DNA from: Streptomyces candidus
Lineage (GTDB): Bacteria > Actinomycetota > Actinomycetes > Streptomycetales > Streptomycetaceae
Direction: 5' to 3'
Length of the DNA: 64,000 bases
NCBI RefSeq assembly: GCF_014207445.1
Contig: NZ_JACHEM010000005.1
Span: 1-64,000, forward strand
In this document: positions 1-7,908 of the stretch, piece by piece
Layout: every line of letters starts with the position of its first letter
Numbering within the stretch: position 1 is the first letter of the stretch
The notes under the pieces: model-generated
What the model saw: the letters and a program-made list of their open reading frames with translations, nothing else
Told to the model about the DNA's origin: nothing
The model's database searches: none
Program-made: the position numbers and the translations under genes

Positions 1-1
1 G

Positions 2-196
2 GAACGCGGCCGTCTCGGCGGCCGTCAGCAGGCCCACCTGGAAGGCGGGGGCCCGGAGTTCGAGGACGGCGACGAGCGGCAGCGCGACGAGGGTGACCTG
101 TGCGCCTACCTGCCCGGCGGTCGCCCCCGCGAGCAGCAGGCGAAAATCGCGCAGGCGAAGGAGGCCGCCGGGAGCGGCTCGTGTCGAGGTGGGCAT
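2..196 (-). CDS. MFS transporter, N-terminal fragment
   Basis: Only the first 65 codons are inside the window; the gene continues past base 1. From ATG at 196 the product begins MPTSTRAAPGG, then RLRDFRLLLAGATAGQVGAQ, followed by a hydrophobic stretch rich in V, A and L and the motif FQVGLLTAAETAAF. This is the usual opening of actinobacterial major facilitator superfamily drug-efflux proteins of the EntS/MFS_3 type: a short basic cytoplasmic tail, transmembrane helix 1, a short loop and the start of helix 2. The substrate cannot be inferred. A GTG four bases upstream is in another frame, so the ATG is the only sensible start. The upstream region carries two inverted repeats that may regulate it. 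Confidence 0.72.
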   Translation of the reverse strand, partial: MPTSTRAAPGGLLRLRDFRLLLAGATAGQVGAQVTLVALPLVAVLELRAPAFQVGLLTAAETAAF

Positions 197-429
197 GCAC
201 GTGACCTTCACCAAGGGAAGATCAAGAGTCAAAGCGGACTTGAGAGTTCCGGACTTTTTTCCTTCCCCGGCGTCCAACAAACGTAAATATTCCGGCAGAT
301 GCGGGCGACCAGTAGATGAACTGCTGCCACTTGCGGACTTGTGTGGGAGGTGTGCGGGGTGCTGTTCACAGGTGTGTACGGCCTGCGGCGGAAAGATCCG
401 GGTCGGCGGCGCAGGTATGTCCGAAAGTA

Positions 430-469
430 GTCACCTGGTGACAGATTCAGGTCACAGGGGCAACCTGAA
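430..469. promoter_or_regulatory. Two inverted repeats upstream of the MFS gene
   Basis: GTCACCTGGTGAC at 430-442 is a perfect odd palindrome. Immediately after it, TTCAGGT at 446-452 pairs with ACCTGAA at 463-469. Both lie in the roughly 410-base gap between the MFS start (196) and the end of the ybaK-like gene (609), where no coding frame is convincing. Their position suggests operators for a regulator not in this window; this is inference from symmetry only. Confidence 0.35.
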
Positions 470-530
470 CTGGTCGATATCCGTCCGGAGTTGAATGAAC
501 TATTCCGCTTTTCGTTGGCGTGCGCGGTCG

Positions 531-620
531 GCCCGTCAGCTCGCCGCCCCGACGGCCCGTCAGCTCGCCGCCCCGACGGTCCGTCAACCCGTCTGCCCCG
601 ACGGCCCGTCAGCCCGCGAG
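531..620. repeat. Short tandem direct repeat, about 24-bp unit
   Basis: Two identical 24-base units (531-554 and 555-578, each beginning GCCCGTCAGCTCGCCG) are followed by two degenerate copies running to about 620. The last copy contains the stop codon of the neighbouring minus-strand deacylase gene (609-611). The array has no unique spacers, so it is not a CRISPR. Confidence 0.75.
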
Positions 621-1172
621 GCCAGGCAGGACATCTACCCCGGGAAGCTGGGCGAAGACCTTTCCCGGCACGACCAGCTTGCCGACCCGTCGGCCGCTGC
701 CGATCAGGACCCGCTCCAGGTCCAGCAGGGACGCGTCGACGAGCAGCGGCCAGTCCGCGGGCAGGCCGATCGGGGTGATGCCCCCGTACTCCATGCCGGT
801 ACGGCCGACGGCCGTGTCCATCGGGGCGAAGGAGACCTTGCGGGCACCCAGGTGGCGTCGTACCGCCCCGTTGACGTCGGCGCGGGCCGCGGAGGGGATC
901 AGGCAGGCGGCCAGGGTGGTCTCGCCGCCGCGCTTGGCGGCGACGATCACGCAGGTCGCCGACGCGGCGAGGAGACCGGCTCCGTAGCGCTCGACGAAGG
1001 CGGCGGTGTCGGCGACCGCCGGATCGGTCTCGACGTAGCGCACCTCGGACGCCGGAACCGGCCCGCGCCAGTCGCGGAGGGCGGCTGCGACGGGGGCGAC
1101 GAGTTCGTCCAGACGGCCGGGGGCGGGCGCGAGTTCCTCGAAAACATCGAAAGGTGTCTGCATAGGGGCCAT
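609..1172 (-). CDS. YbaK/EbsC-family aminoacyl-tRNA deacylase-like protein
   Basis: The 187-residue product matches the YbaK/ProX editing-domain fold in length and pattern. It has a central CVIVAAKRGGETTLAACLIP strand region in which the Lys would be the conserved active-site residue, followed by ADVNGAVRRHLGARKVSFA and the Gly-rich MEYGGITPIGLP segment typical of the family. Members hydrolyse mischarged aminoacyl-tRNA such as Cys- or Ala-tRNA(Pro) in the cytoplasm; the exact substrate here is not known. ATG at 1172 was chosen because it gives MAPMQTPFDVFE; a second ATG at 1163 is equally possible and neither has a strong ribosome binding site. The stop lies inside a tandem repeat. Confidence 0.75.
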   Translation of the reverse strand: MAPMQTPFDVFEELAPAPGRLDELVAPVAAALRDWRGPVPASEVRYVETDPAVADTAAFVERYGAGLLAASATCVIVAAKRGGETTLAACLIPSAARADVNGAVRRHLGARKVSFAPMDTAVGRTGMEYGGITPIGLPADWPLLVDASLLDLERVLIGSGRRVGKLVVPGKVFAQLPGVDVLPGLAG

Positions 1173-1515
1173 GGTGCCCAAACGGGAACGCGGAGACGGT
1201 TCGCGTCCGCCATGCGGGCCGCGGGGACAACTGCCGTTGTGCTGCCGGCCTTTGACTGGAGGGGCGCGGGGTCCCGTGAACAGGGGAGCCCGGAGCGCCC
1301 CGTCGGCTGACGCGTCGCCCACCTCTCGTGGCCCGTCGCCGTCCGTGGTGCCCGAGGGAGGGCCCGCTGCCGGCCCCCGGCTGCCCCCGGGGCCGCAGAG
1401 GCACTGTTCCGCCCCGGCCGGATCATGAGAGGTTTCCTCCGCAGGGCCGCACCGCCGCGCACGCCCTGTGCCCGCCCCGGCCGCCGCGCTTTCCCGCCCC
1501 CCACAGGAGACAGAC
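1173..1515. other. Intergenic region upstream of matB
   Basis: These 343 bases separate divergently transcribed genes (the deacylase on the minus strand and matB on the plus strand). I find no convincing coding frame. The only clear signal is the matB ribosome binding site CAGGAGA at about 1503-1509. Confidence 0.5.
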
Positions 1516-2961
1516 ATGCCCGCTCTCTTCCCCGCCCTCGACACAGCCGGCGCCGCGCCCGCCCTGCGGTTCGGCGAGCGCGCGCTGGACTACGCCGGGC
1601 TCCGGGCGGCGGCCTCGGCCACCGCGGTCCACCTCAGCGGCGCACGACGGGTTGCCCTGTGGGCCACTCCGACCCTGGAGACCGCCGTGGGCGCTCTGGC
1701 CGCGCTCCTCGCCGGAGTTCCCCTCGTACCCCTCAATCCCGGCAGCGGAGCCCGTGAACTCGACCACCTGGTGACCGACAGCGCACCCGAACTCGTGCTC
1801 GCGGCACCGGGCATCGAGCTGCCGGGGCCGCTCGCCGCCCTCCCCGTCGTCCATCCCGACCTGGCGCCCGGGGGACCGCTGCCCGACCTGCCGCCGGAGC
1901 CGGGCGACGAGGCTCCCGCCCTGATCGTCTACACCTCGGGCACCACCGGCCCGCCGAAGGGCGCGGTGCTGCCCCGGCGGGCGGTCCGCGCGACTCTCGA
2001 CGCGCTCGCCGACGCGTGGCAGTGGAGCGCGGACGACGTTCTGGTGCACGGGCTGCCGCTGTTCCACGTGCACGGTCTCGTCCTGGGCGTCCTCGGCCCG
2101 CTGCGCAGCGGCGGCAGCCTCCGCCACCTCGGCAGGTTCTCCCCTGAGGGGGCCCGGGACGCACTGGCCGACGGCGCGACCATGCTCTTCGGGGTGCCGA
2201 CGATGTACCACCGGCTCGCCGAGGCCCTGCCCGCCGACCCGGCGCTGCGGGACGCCCTCGGCGGCGCCCGGCTCCTCGTCTCCGGCTCGGCCGCGCTGTC
2301 CCGACGCGACCACGAGGCCCTCACCGCGGCCACCGGACAGCAGGTCGTCGAGCGGTACGGGATGACCGAGACGCTCATGATCACCAGTGTCCGTCCGGGC
2401 GGCGCACCCCGGCCGGGCAGCGTGGGCACCCCGCTGAACGGCGTCGAACTGCGCCTCGTGGACGACGACGGCCGGACCGTCGAGGCCCGCGACGGCGAGA
2501 CGCTCGGCGAGATCCAGGTGAAGGGCCCGAACCTTTTCCTGCACTACCTCGGCCGGCCCGACGCCACCGAAGCCGCCTTCGACGGGGACTGGTTCCGTAC
2601 GGGCGACATCGCGACGACCGACCCGGACGGCGCCGTGCGGATCGTCGGCCGCCGCTCCACCGACCTCATCAAGAGCGGCGGCTACAGGATCGGGGCCGGC
2701 GAGATCGAGAACGTGCTGCTGGAGCACCCGGCCGTCGCCGACGCGGCCGTCACCGGGGAACCGGACCCGGACCTCGGGGAGCGGGTCGTCGCCTGGATCG
2801 TCCCCAGGGATCCGGCGGCCCCGCCCGGCGAGCGGGAGCTCGCCGACCACGTCGCCGCCCAGCTGACCCCGTACAAGCGGCCCCGGACGGTGCGGCTGCG
2901 GGAATCGCTGCCCCGCAACGACATGGGGAAGATCATGAAGAAGGCCCTGAAGGACGCCTGA
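1516..2961 (+). CDS. matB: Malonyl-CoA synthetase (MatB), acyl-AMP ligase family
   Basis: The 481-residue adenylate-forming enzyme converts malonate (and often methylmalonate), CoA and ATP to malonyl-CoA, AMP and PPi in the cytoplasm, feeding fatty-acid and polyketide synthesis. From memory it follows the Streptomyces coelicolor MatB sequence closely, including the start MPALFPALDTAG, the P-loop YTSGTTGPPKGAV near residue 140, LPLFHVHGLVLG, the ERYGMTET motif and RTGDIATTDPDG. The C-terminal lysine motif is RNDMGKIMKKAL, and the hinge region contains GRRSTDLIKSGGYRIGAGEIE. ATG 1516 is preceded by CAGGAGA at 7-base spacing. No malonate transporter or decarboxylase genes accompany it, so it appears monocistronic. 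A related short-chain acyl-CoA synthetase is the main alternative. Confidence 0.88.
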   Translation: MPALFPALDTAGAAPALRFGERALDYAGLRAAASATAVHLSGARRVALWATPTLETAVGALAALLAGVPLVPLNPGSGARELDHLVTDSAPELVLAAPGIELPGPLAALPVVHPDLAPGGPLPDLPPEPGDEAPALIVYTSGTTGPPKGAVLPRRAVRATLDALADAWQWSADDVLVHGLPLFHVHGLVLGVLGPLRSGGSLRHLGRFSPEGARDALADGATMLFGVPTMYHRLAEALPADPALRDALGGARLLVSGSAALSRRDHEALTAATGQQVVERYGMTETLMITSVRPGGAPRPGSVGTPLNGVELRLVDDDGRTVEARDGETLGEIQVKGPNLFLHYLGRPDATEAAFDGDWFRTGDIATTDPDGAVRIVGRRSTDLIKSGGYRIGAGEIENVLLEHPAVADAAVTGEPDPDLGERVVAWIVPRDPAAPPGERELADHVAAQLTPYKRPRTVRLRESLPRNDMGKIMKKALKDA

Positions 2962-3005
2962 GACGGGACGGCCGGGGCCCACGACGGCATCGTCGGGACC
3001 GTGCA

Positions 3006-3040
3006 CCCGGAGGGGAGGCCCGGACGGGTTTCCCTCCGGG
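3006..3040 (+). terminator. Hairpin downstream of matB
   Basis: CCGGAGGG at about 3007-3014 pairs with CCCTCCGG at 3032-3039, a GC-rich stem about 45 bases after the matB stop. There is no U-tract, as is usual for Streptomyces terminators, so this is a structural inference. Confidence 0.4.
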
Positions 3041-3152
3041 GCCGGCCCTCCTGAGCCCCGGCCCCCGACATGTCCCCCGGGCCGCTGCGTGTTTTGATCG
3101 TTCGAGGCGGCAGGCCCCCGGGCCCGCCGGTTTCGCGAAAGGACGGCAGCAC

Positions 3153-4208
3153 GTGCAGGGACAGGACGACGCGCACCGGCAGGACGACACACGGGGACAG
3201 GACGACGCCGTACGGGGCCTGACCGCCCGGCCCCTGAGCCGGGACGCCGTATCGGCCTGGCTCGAACTCCACGAGGCCGTGGAGCGGATCGACCGGGCCG
3301 GAGAGCACGTCGACGCGGCGGAGCTCGTCGAAGTCCTGGAGGACCCCAAGCTCGACCTGGCGCGGGACAGTACCGGCTGGTGGGACGGGGAGCGGCTGGT
3401 GGCGTACGCCGTGCTGCACACCCCGCACGGCGCGAGCGACGCCGCCCGCTTCGGCGGGGACGCGGCGGTCCACCCCGACCTGCGACGGTGCGGACTGGGA
3501 ACCGGGCTCGTCACCTGGCTGGCGGACCGTGCCGCGGCCAGGCACGCCGAGAACGCCGAACTCGCCGACCTCAAGGGCGAGTTGCTGCTCGACGGGCTGG
3601 CCGGGGACGAGGGGCTGCGGCGCCTCGCCGAGAAGTGCGGCTTCGCGCCGTCGCGCTGGTGGTTCACCATGAAGCACCCCCTGGACTCCGGGCGTCCCGA
3701 CCCCCGGCCGGCCCCCGAGGGCACCCGATCGGTCCCGTACGGCCCGGAGTACGACGAGGCCACCCGGCTCGCCCACAACGACGCCTTCCGCGACCACTGG
3801 AACTTCACCGAACTCGACCGGGCCGACTGGCACACCAGGGTCACCGGCGCCGGCGCGTTCCGGCCCGCGATGTCCAGGCTGCTGGTGTCGGGCGACGAGG
3901 TCGTGGCGTACCTCCTCGCGGAGGAGAACGACGCGAAGACGGCCGCGACGGGCCGCCGCGACTGCCACGTGGGCTACCTCGGTACGCGCCGGGCCTGGCG
4001 CGGCAGGGGAGGGGCGCCGGCCCTGCTGGCGGAGCTGCTGGGGGCCGCACGCGACGCCGGATACGACACGGCGTCGCTGACCGTGGACACGGCCAACCCG
4101 AGCGGCGCGCTGGGCTTCTACCAGCAGAGCGGCTTCACGGTGGACCGCGAGTCCGTGACATACGCGCGCGCCCTGGAGACCGCCGCGCCCGAGGACGGGG
4201 CGCGGTAG
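3153..4208 (+). CDS. Two-domain GNAT N-acetyltransferase
   Basis: The 351-residue product carries two GNAT folds. The first, about residues 20-165, contains AAVHPDLRRCGLGTGLVTWL, a motif-A acetyl-CoA pyrophosphate loop (R/Q-x-x-G-x-G/A). The second, about residues 185-340, has the corresponding GYLGTRRAWRGRGGAPALLA and the C-terminal TANPSGALGFYQQSGF motif B. The architecture resembles mycothiol synthase (MshD) and related tandem GNAT proteins; the substrate is not deducible. GTG 3153 is preceded by AAAGGACGG at suitable distance. The first 20 residues are a small repeat (QDDAHRQDDTRGQDDAV), arising from three near-identical CAGGACGAC units, and are probably not structured. Confidence 0.78.
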   Translation: MQGQDDAHRQDDTRGQDDAVRGLTARPLSRDAVSAWLELHEAVERIDRAGEHVDAAELVEVLEDPKLDLARDSTGWWDGERLVAYAVLHTPHGASDAARFGGDAAVHPDLRRCGLGTGLVTWLADRAAARHAENAELADLKGELLLDGLAGDEGLRRLAEKCGFAPSRWWFTMKHPLDSGRPDPRPAPEGTRSVPYGPEYDEATRLAHNDAFRDHWNFTELDRADWHTRVTGAGAFRPAMSRLLVSGDEVVAYLLAEENDAKTAATGRRDCHVGYLGTRRAWRGRGGAPALLAELLGAARDAGYDTASLTVDTANPSGALGFYQQSGFTVDRESVTYARALETAAPEDGAR

Positions 4209-4618
4209 CGCGTACGGCGCCGGACGGGGCGGCCGTCCCGTGCACCCTGCGGGGCGCGCGGCCGACCTGCGGGGCGCACGGCCGACCTGCGGGGCGCACG
4301 GCCGACGACCGTTCGCCCGTTCGGCGAAGGGGGTCCGCTCGCGCCTTCCCGCGCCCGCCTCCGCGCCTTCCGTGCCTGCCTTCCGTGCCTCCCCGTGCCC
4401 GCCTTCCACGCCGCCGTCGAAGGTCCCGGAGAGTGCGGCCGCCCGGCCCTCCCACGAGCTGTGTCCCGGTCACCTGGTGGTTCTACGCCCGCAAGGGAGC
4501 CGAAGCGCCCAGCTGACCCCCGCCGACCGCCCGGAGGATGCCGGACGGCATGATGGACCCGGACGCCGACACGTATCGGTGCCGGGTCCGTTCGACTCCC
4601 CTTTCCCGGAGGATCGAC
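4209..4618. repeat. Intergenic region with 20-bp tandem repeat
   Basis: No coding frame is convincing in this 410-base gap. Bases 4243-4306 hold a tandem repeat of period 20: two perfect copies at 4261-4280 and 4281-4300 (GCCGACCTGCGGGGCGCACG), a diverged copy before them and a partial copy after. A second low-complexity patch, variants of CCTTCCGTGCC, follows at about 4346-4406. The ribosome binding site of the next gene is CCGGAGGA near 4606. Confidence 0.7.
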
Positions 4619-5290
4619 ATGTCACTTCCCCCCGGCCAACGCGCCGTTGCAGGGTTCCCACGCTTCGGCACGCATCTGCACCGCCCGCCGCCGCCCGTCC
4701 CCGCCGACCCGGTGATCGTGATCGGCGGCGCGCTGACCGAGTCCCTCGAGCTGCCGGTGGACGACCTCGCGAAGCTGCCCCGGCAGGAACTCCGCGCCGA
4801 CTTCCACTGCGTCGCCGGCTGGTCGGCAACGGGCCTGCTGTGGGAGGGAGTTGCCTTCGCGACCTTCTACCGCACACAGGTCGAACCGCTGCTCGCCCCC
4901 GGAACGTCGGTCAGCCACGTCGTGTTCGAGGGTCTCGACGGCTACCGGTCCGTCGTGCTCATCGAGGACGCCCTGGCCCATGACGTCCTGCTGGCCGACC
5001 GGCTCGACGGGCAGCCGCTGAACAGCGACCACGGCGCGCCCGTGCGGCTGGTCAGCCCCGGCCAGTACGGCTTCGTCAGCACGAAGCACCTGTGCCGCGT
5101 CGACTTCCACACCACCCGGCCCCCGGACCCCGACCGCTTCTCGCCCCTCGCCGCCCACTTCAGGGCGCGGGTCTGGCAGGAGGAACGCCACCGCCGTCTT
5201 CCCGGCCGGGTGGTGCGGCCGGTCTACCGGGCGCTGATCGCGCCCATCCGCGCACTCAGCGCCCGGGGCGGCAGCCGCCGCACGCGCTGA
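4619..5290 (+). CDS. Sulfite oxidase-like molybdopterin-dependent oxidoreductase
   Basis: The 223-residue protein belongs to the oxidoreductase molybdopterin-binding fold (Pfam PF00174 type). The segment DFHCVAGWSATGLLWEG near residue 62 contains the Cys expected to ligate molybdenum, and GQYGFVSTKHLCRVDF matches the conserved pterin-binding C-terminal strand. There is no heme or dimerisation domain and no twin-arginine signal, so this looks like the short cytoplasmic form common in Streptomyces. The electron partner and substrate are unknown. ATG 4619 follows CCGGAGGATCGAC, a strong ribosome binding site. It is flanked by non-coding gaps and is probably monocistronic. Confidence 0.8.
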   Translation: MSLPPGQRAVAGFPRFGTHLHRPPPPVPADPVIVIGGALTESLELPVDDLAKLPRQELRADFHCVAGWSATGLLWEGVAFATFYRTQVEPLLAPGTSVSHVVFEGLDGYRSVVLIEDALAHDVLLADRLDGQPLNSDHGAPVRLVSPGQYGFVSTKHLCRVDFHTTRPPDPDRFSPLAAHFRARVWQEERHRRLPGRVVRPVYRALIAPIRALSARGGSRRTR

Positions 5291-5523
5291 CCCACCGCCG
5301 CTGAACAGCACGGTGCCGGCAACAGCCGCGCCGGCACGTCGGCCTCCCCGGCCCGTGTGCCGTCCCAGGCGTTGGCGTCGAGCCCGGGGTCGGCGGGGCA
5401 TCGGCGTCGGCGAGCGACGGGCCAGGGGGTGCCGGTGTGCGCGCCCGCCGGACCGGATGCGACCATCACGGGCGTGCGGGGGGCACGAGGGGTACGGCGT
5501 ACGAAGGGCGAGAGGTGGGGAGG

Positions 5524-6093
5524 ATGGCCGACGGCTGGCCGGACGTACCCGGCGATACGGCGCTCACCCTCCGGGTCCCGGAGGCCGATCCGCTGGTCCG
5601 GGCCGGATTCCCCGCCCATGTGACGGTGCTCTATCCCTTCGTGCACGAGAGCCGGATGGACGCCGCGTTCCGCCGTGAACTCGCCGGCCTCCTCGGCGGC
5701 CACGACGCGTTCACCCTCACCCTCGCCCGGTTCGACCGCTACCCCGGCGTGCTCTACCTCGACCCGCGACCGCACGCCCCGGTACGGGCCCTCACCGAGG
5801 ACCTCACCCGGCGCTGGCCCGAGGCCGTCCCGTACCGCGGCATCTTCGGCCCCGGACTCGCCCCCCATCTGACCATCGCCAACAACGAGGGCCCCGCCAC
5901 CCAGGACGCCGCGTACGACGCACTGGAGCGCGAGCTCGCCCCGCTGCTGCCGCTGACCTGCCGCATCGGCACGGTCCAGCTCATCGCCTGGGACGGCGAA
6001 CGCTGGCAGGACCGGGCCGGGTACGCCCTGCGTCCGGCCCCGCCCGGCCCGCCCCGGGGCCGGCGGCGGCATGTTCCCGCGGGAAGCATTTGA
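5524..6093 (+). CDS. 2'-5' RNA ligase / 2H phosphoesterase-like protein
   Basis: The 189-residue protein shows the two H-x-T/S motifs that define the 2H phosphoesterase superfamily: HVTVLYPF near residue 34 and HLTIANNEG near residue 117. These supply the paired histidines that act on cyclic phosphate or 2'-5' linkages. Between them lies FDRYPGVLYLDPRP, a typical substrate-face strand. The physiological substrate of the actinobacterial members is not established. ATG 5524 is preceded by GGTGGGGAG; the frame is open upstream to 5437 but those residues are low-complexity and not family-like. The stop TGA abuts the next open frame. Confidence 0.75.
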   Translation: MADGWPDVPGDTALTLRVPEADPLVRAGFPAHVTVLYPFVHESRMDAAFRRELAGLLGGHDAFTLTLARFDRYPGVLYLDPRPHAPVRALTEDLTRRWPEAVPYRGIFGPGLAPHLTIANNEGPATQDAAYDALERELAPLLPLTCRIGTVQLIAWDGERWQDRAGYALRPAPPGPPRGRRRHVPAGSI

Positions 6094-6168
6094 GTGGTGG
6101 GCGGTCGCCGCCCGGCGCGCCTGGCACGCGAAGTGCGGTCCGCTCACGACCGTGACGATGTGATCATC

Positions 6169-7860
6169 ATGCCGATCCGGCGCGGGGCGTCCTTCGCCGC
6201 ACGGGCACGAGGGCTCGCACGGCTGCTCCTGCCGTGCCTGATCGCCTCGGTCGCCGCTGCGGGAAGCACTCCGCTCGCTGTCGCCGACGGGGCGGGGAGC
6301 GGCGGGCTGACGCTCCGGGTCACGGTGAACACCAGGCCGGGCCTGGGCGCGCAGAACCCGGGCATCCGGGTGCGCGGGCCCGTCGTCAAGTCCTACCGGC
6401 TGATCAACAGGGGCGGCGCCGACCTGCACGGGCTGCGGGTGTCGGACCCCGGAATGCCCGGAGCACGGATCCGCTGCCCCGGCGGCGGCGACCGCGTACC
6501 GCTGCTCCCCGGCCTGCGCACGGTGACGTGCACGGCACAGGCCCCCGCACAGCTGGGAAGCTGGACCGCAGAGGTGGTGGCCACCGGACGGATCCCGTAC
6601 CTGCGCGCCACCGTGCGGGCCACCGCAAGGTCCGGCTACGCCGGGGTCGGCGGAAAGCTGAGCCTGACGCAGACCGCCCGGGTCACCGGCCCGTCGCAGG
6701 CCGAAGTCCGGTACGTACTGACCAATACGGGCAACCGCACGGTGTACGCCGTCACGGTCACGGACGCCGCCCTCGCCTCCCCCCGTACCGCCTCCACCCG
6801 AGCCTCCTTCACCCGAGCCTCCTTCGCCCGTGCCGCCGCTCCCCGCATCGTGTGCGCGGGCGGTGGCGGGCCGGTCGTCGGGCGGCTGACCCCGGGAACG
6901 TCCGCGACCTGCACCACCACCGTCCGGCGCCCGCCCGGCCTCCACGTCGCCGAAGGGCGCGCCCGGGGCACCGACCGCATCCGCACCCTCGGGCGGCGGG
7001 GAGAGTCCGTGGCGCCGCCTCCGCTGACCGCCCGCTCCTCGGCCCGCTTCGTCATCCCCAGGACGCCGCCGCCCGCGTCGTCACGGCCCTCCGCACCGCA
7101 GCGACCCGCGCCGAGCGACCCTTCGGCGTCCGGGGCGGGGGCCCCGGGCGGCTCCGGGGCGCCAGGGGCGCCGGTCCGACCCGGCATCCCGCCCGAGGTG
7201 CTGCCCGGAGCGGGGGCGGGGGCCCCGGGCGGGGCGGAGCCCCCCACCGGCGTGCCGGGCCTCGCGATGCCGCCGGGAGGGGCGGCGGTTCCACCGGGCG
7301 GGGCGGTCCCGCCGGGCCTGGCTGTGCCGCCCGGTATTGCCTTCCCGCCGGGAGGTGCGGTTCCGCCAGGTCTGGCACTGCCTCCTGGTCCTGCTGTGCC
7401 TCCAGGACTCGCCGTGCCGTTCGGTTTCGCGGTTCCGCCGGGCCCGGGGGTGCCGCCGGGCCTGATCGTGCCGTTCGGCCTGGCCGTCCCGCCGGGTTTC
7501 GCCGTTCCGCCGGGCCTGACCGTGCCGTTCGGGCTCGCTTTTCCGCCCGGCTTCGCCGTACCGCCGGGGCTGGCTCTTCCGCCCGGTCTCGCCGTACCGG
7601 AAGACCCCGCCGAACGGCCGGAGGGCGCCGTACCGCAGAACCCCGCCGACCAGCCGGAACAACCCTCCGCACAGCCGGACCGGTCCGCCGAACAGCGCGA
7701 GCGGTCCGCCGCGCAGCGGCCCCAGGACGGGCGCGCCGCCGTGAGCCGCTTCCTGCGGGGCGAACGCAGCCCGACAGGCATCGGGGTGGCCGTCGCGCTG
7801 TTCCTCATCCTGATCCCCGCCGCCGTGGCAGCCGCGGTCCTGGGGTCCCGCAGACATTGA
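6169..7860 (+). CDS. Secreted cell-surface protein with Pro/Gly-rich repeats and C-terminal membrane anchor
   Basis: The 563-residue product (ATG 6169) opens with a Sec-type signal: basic MPIRRGASFAARARG, the hydrophobic LARLLLPCLIASVAAAG and a likely cleavage after LAVA. Residues about 40-290 look like two tandem beta-sandwich (DUF11-like) repeats with NRGGADLHGLRVSD and NTGNRTVYAVTVTD motifs and paired cysteines. Residues about 360-480 are an elastin- or collagen-like array of VPPGLA/VPFGLA units. A polar QPEQPSAQPDRSAEQR linker follows, and the C-terminus is a transmembrane helix (GVAVALFLILIPAAVAAAVLG) with a basic tail. It is probably a wall-spanning surface protein of unknown role. The frame is open upstream to a GTG at 6094 that overlaps the previous stop; I prefer 6169 because it places the signal peptide at the N-terminus. 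Confidence 0.68.
   Translation: MPIRRGASFAARARGLARLLLPCLIASVAAAGSTPLAVADGAGSGGLTLRVTVNTRPGLGAQNPGIRVRGPVVKSYRLINRGGADLHGLRVSDPGMPGARIRCPGGGDRVPLLPGLRTVTCTAQAPAQLGSWTAEVVATGRIPYLRATVRATARSGYAGVGGKLSLTQTARVTGPSQAEVRYVLTNTGNRTVYAVTVTDAALASPRTASTRASFTRASFARAAAPRIVCAGGGGPVVGRLTPGTSATCTTTVRRPPGLHVAEGRARGTDRIRTLGRRGESVAPPPLTARSSARFVIPRTPPPASSRPSAPQRPAPSDPSASGAGAPGGSGAPGAPVRPGIPPEVLPGAGAGAPGGAEPPTGVPGLAMPPGGAAVPPGGAVPPGLAVPPGIAFPPGGAVPPGLALPPGPAVPPGLAVPFGFAVPPGPGVPPGLIVPFGLAVPPGFAVPPGLTVPFGLAFPPGFAVPPGLALPPGLAVPEDPAERPEGAVPQNPADQPEQPSAQPDRSAEQRERSAAQRPQDGRAAVSRFLRGERSPTGIGVAVALFLILIPAAVAAAVLGSRRH
7255..7605 (+). repeat. Degenerate in-gene repeat encoding VPPG(L/F)A units
   Basis: About 20 imperfect copies of an 18-24-base unit encode variants of VPPGLA, FPPGGA and VPFGLA. 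Copies differ mostly at third codon positions, so selection appears to act on the peptide pattern rather than the DNA. Such arrays can expand and contract by slippage. Confidence 0.7.
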
Positions 7861-7908
7861 CGCACCTCTGCCGAGAGGCAGTCGACGACAGGAAGCCGGA
7901 GCGTAACG

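Noticed and set aside
93-494. 133-codon plus-strand frame near the left end
   Set aside because: It is antisense to the MFS N-terminus and then runs through low-complexity and regulatory sequence; no recognisable domain.
531-620. Possible CRISPR array
   Set aside because: Repeats are directly adjacent with no unique spacers of even length, and no cas genes are present.
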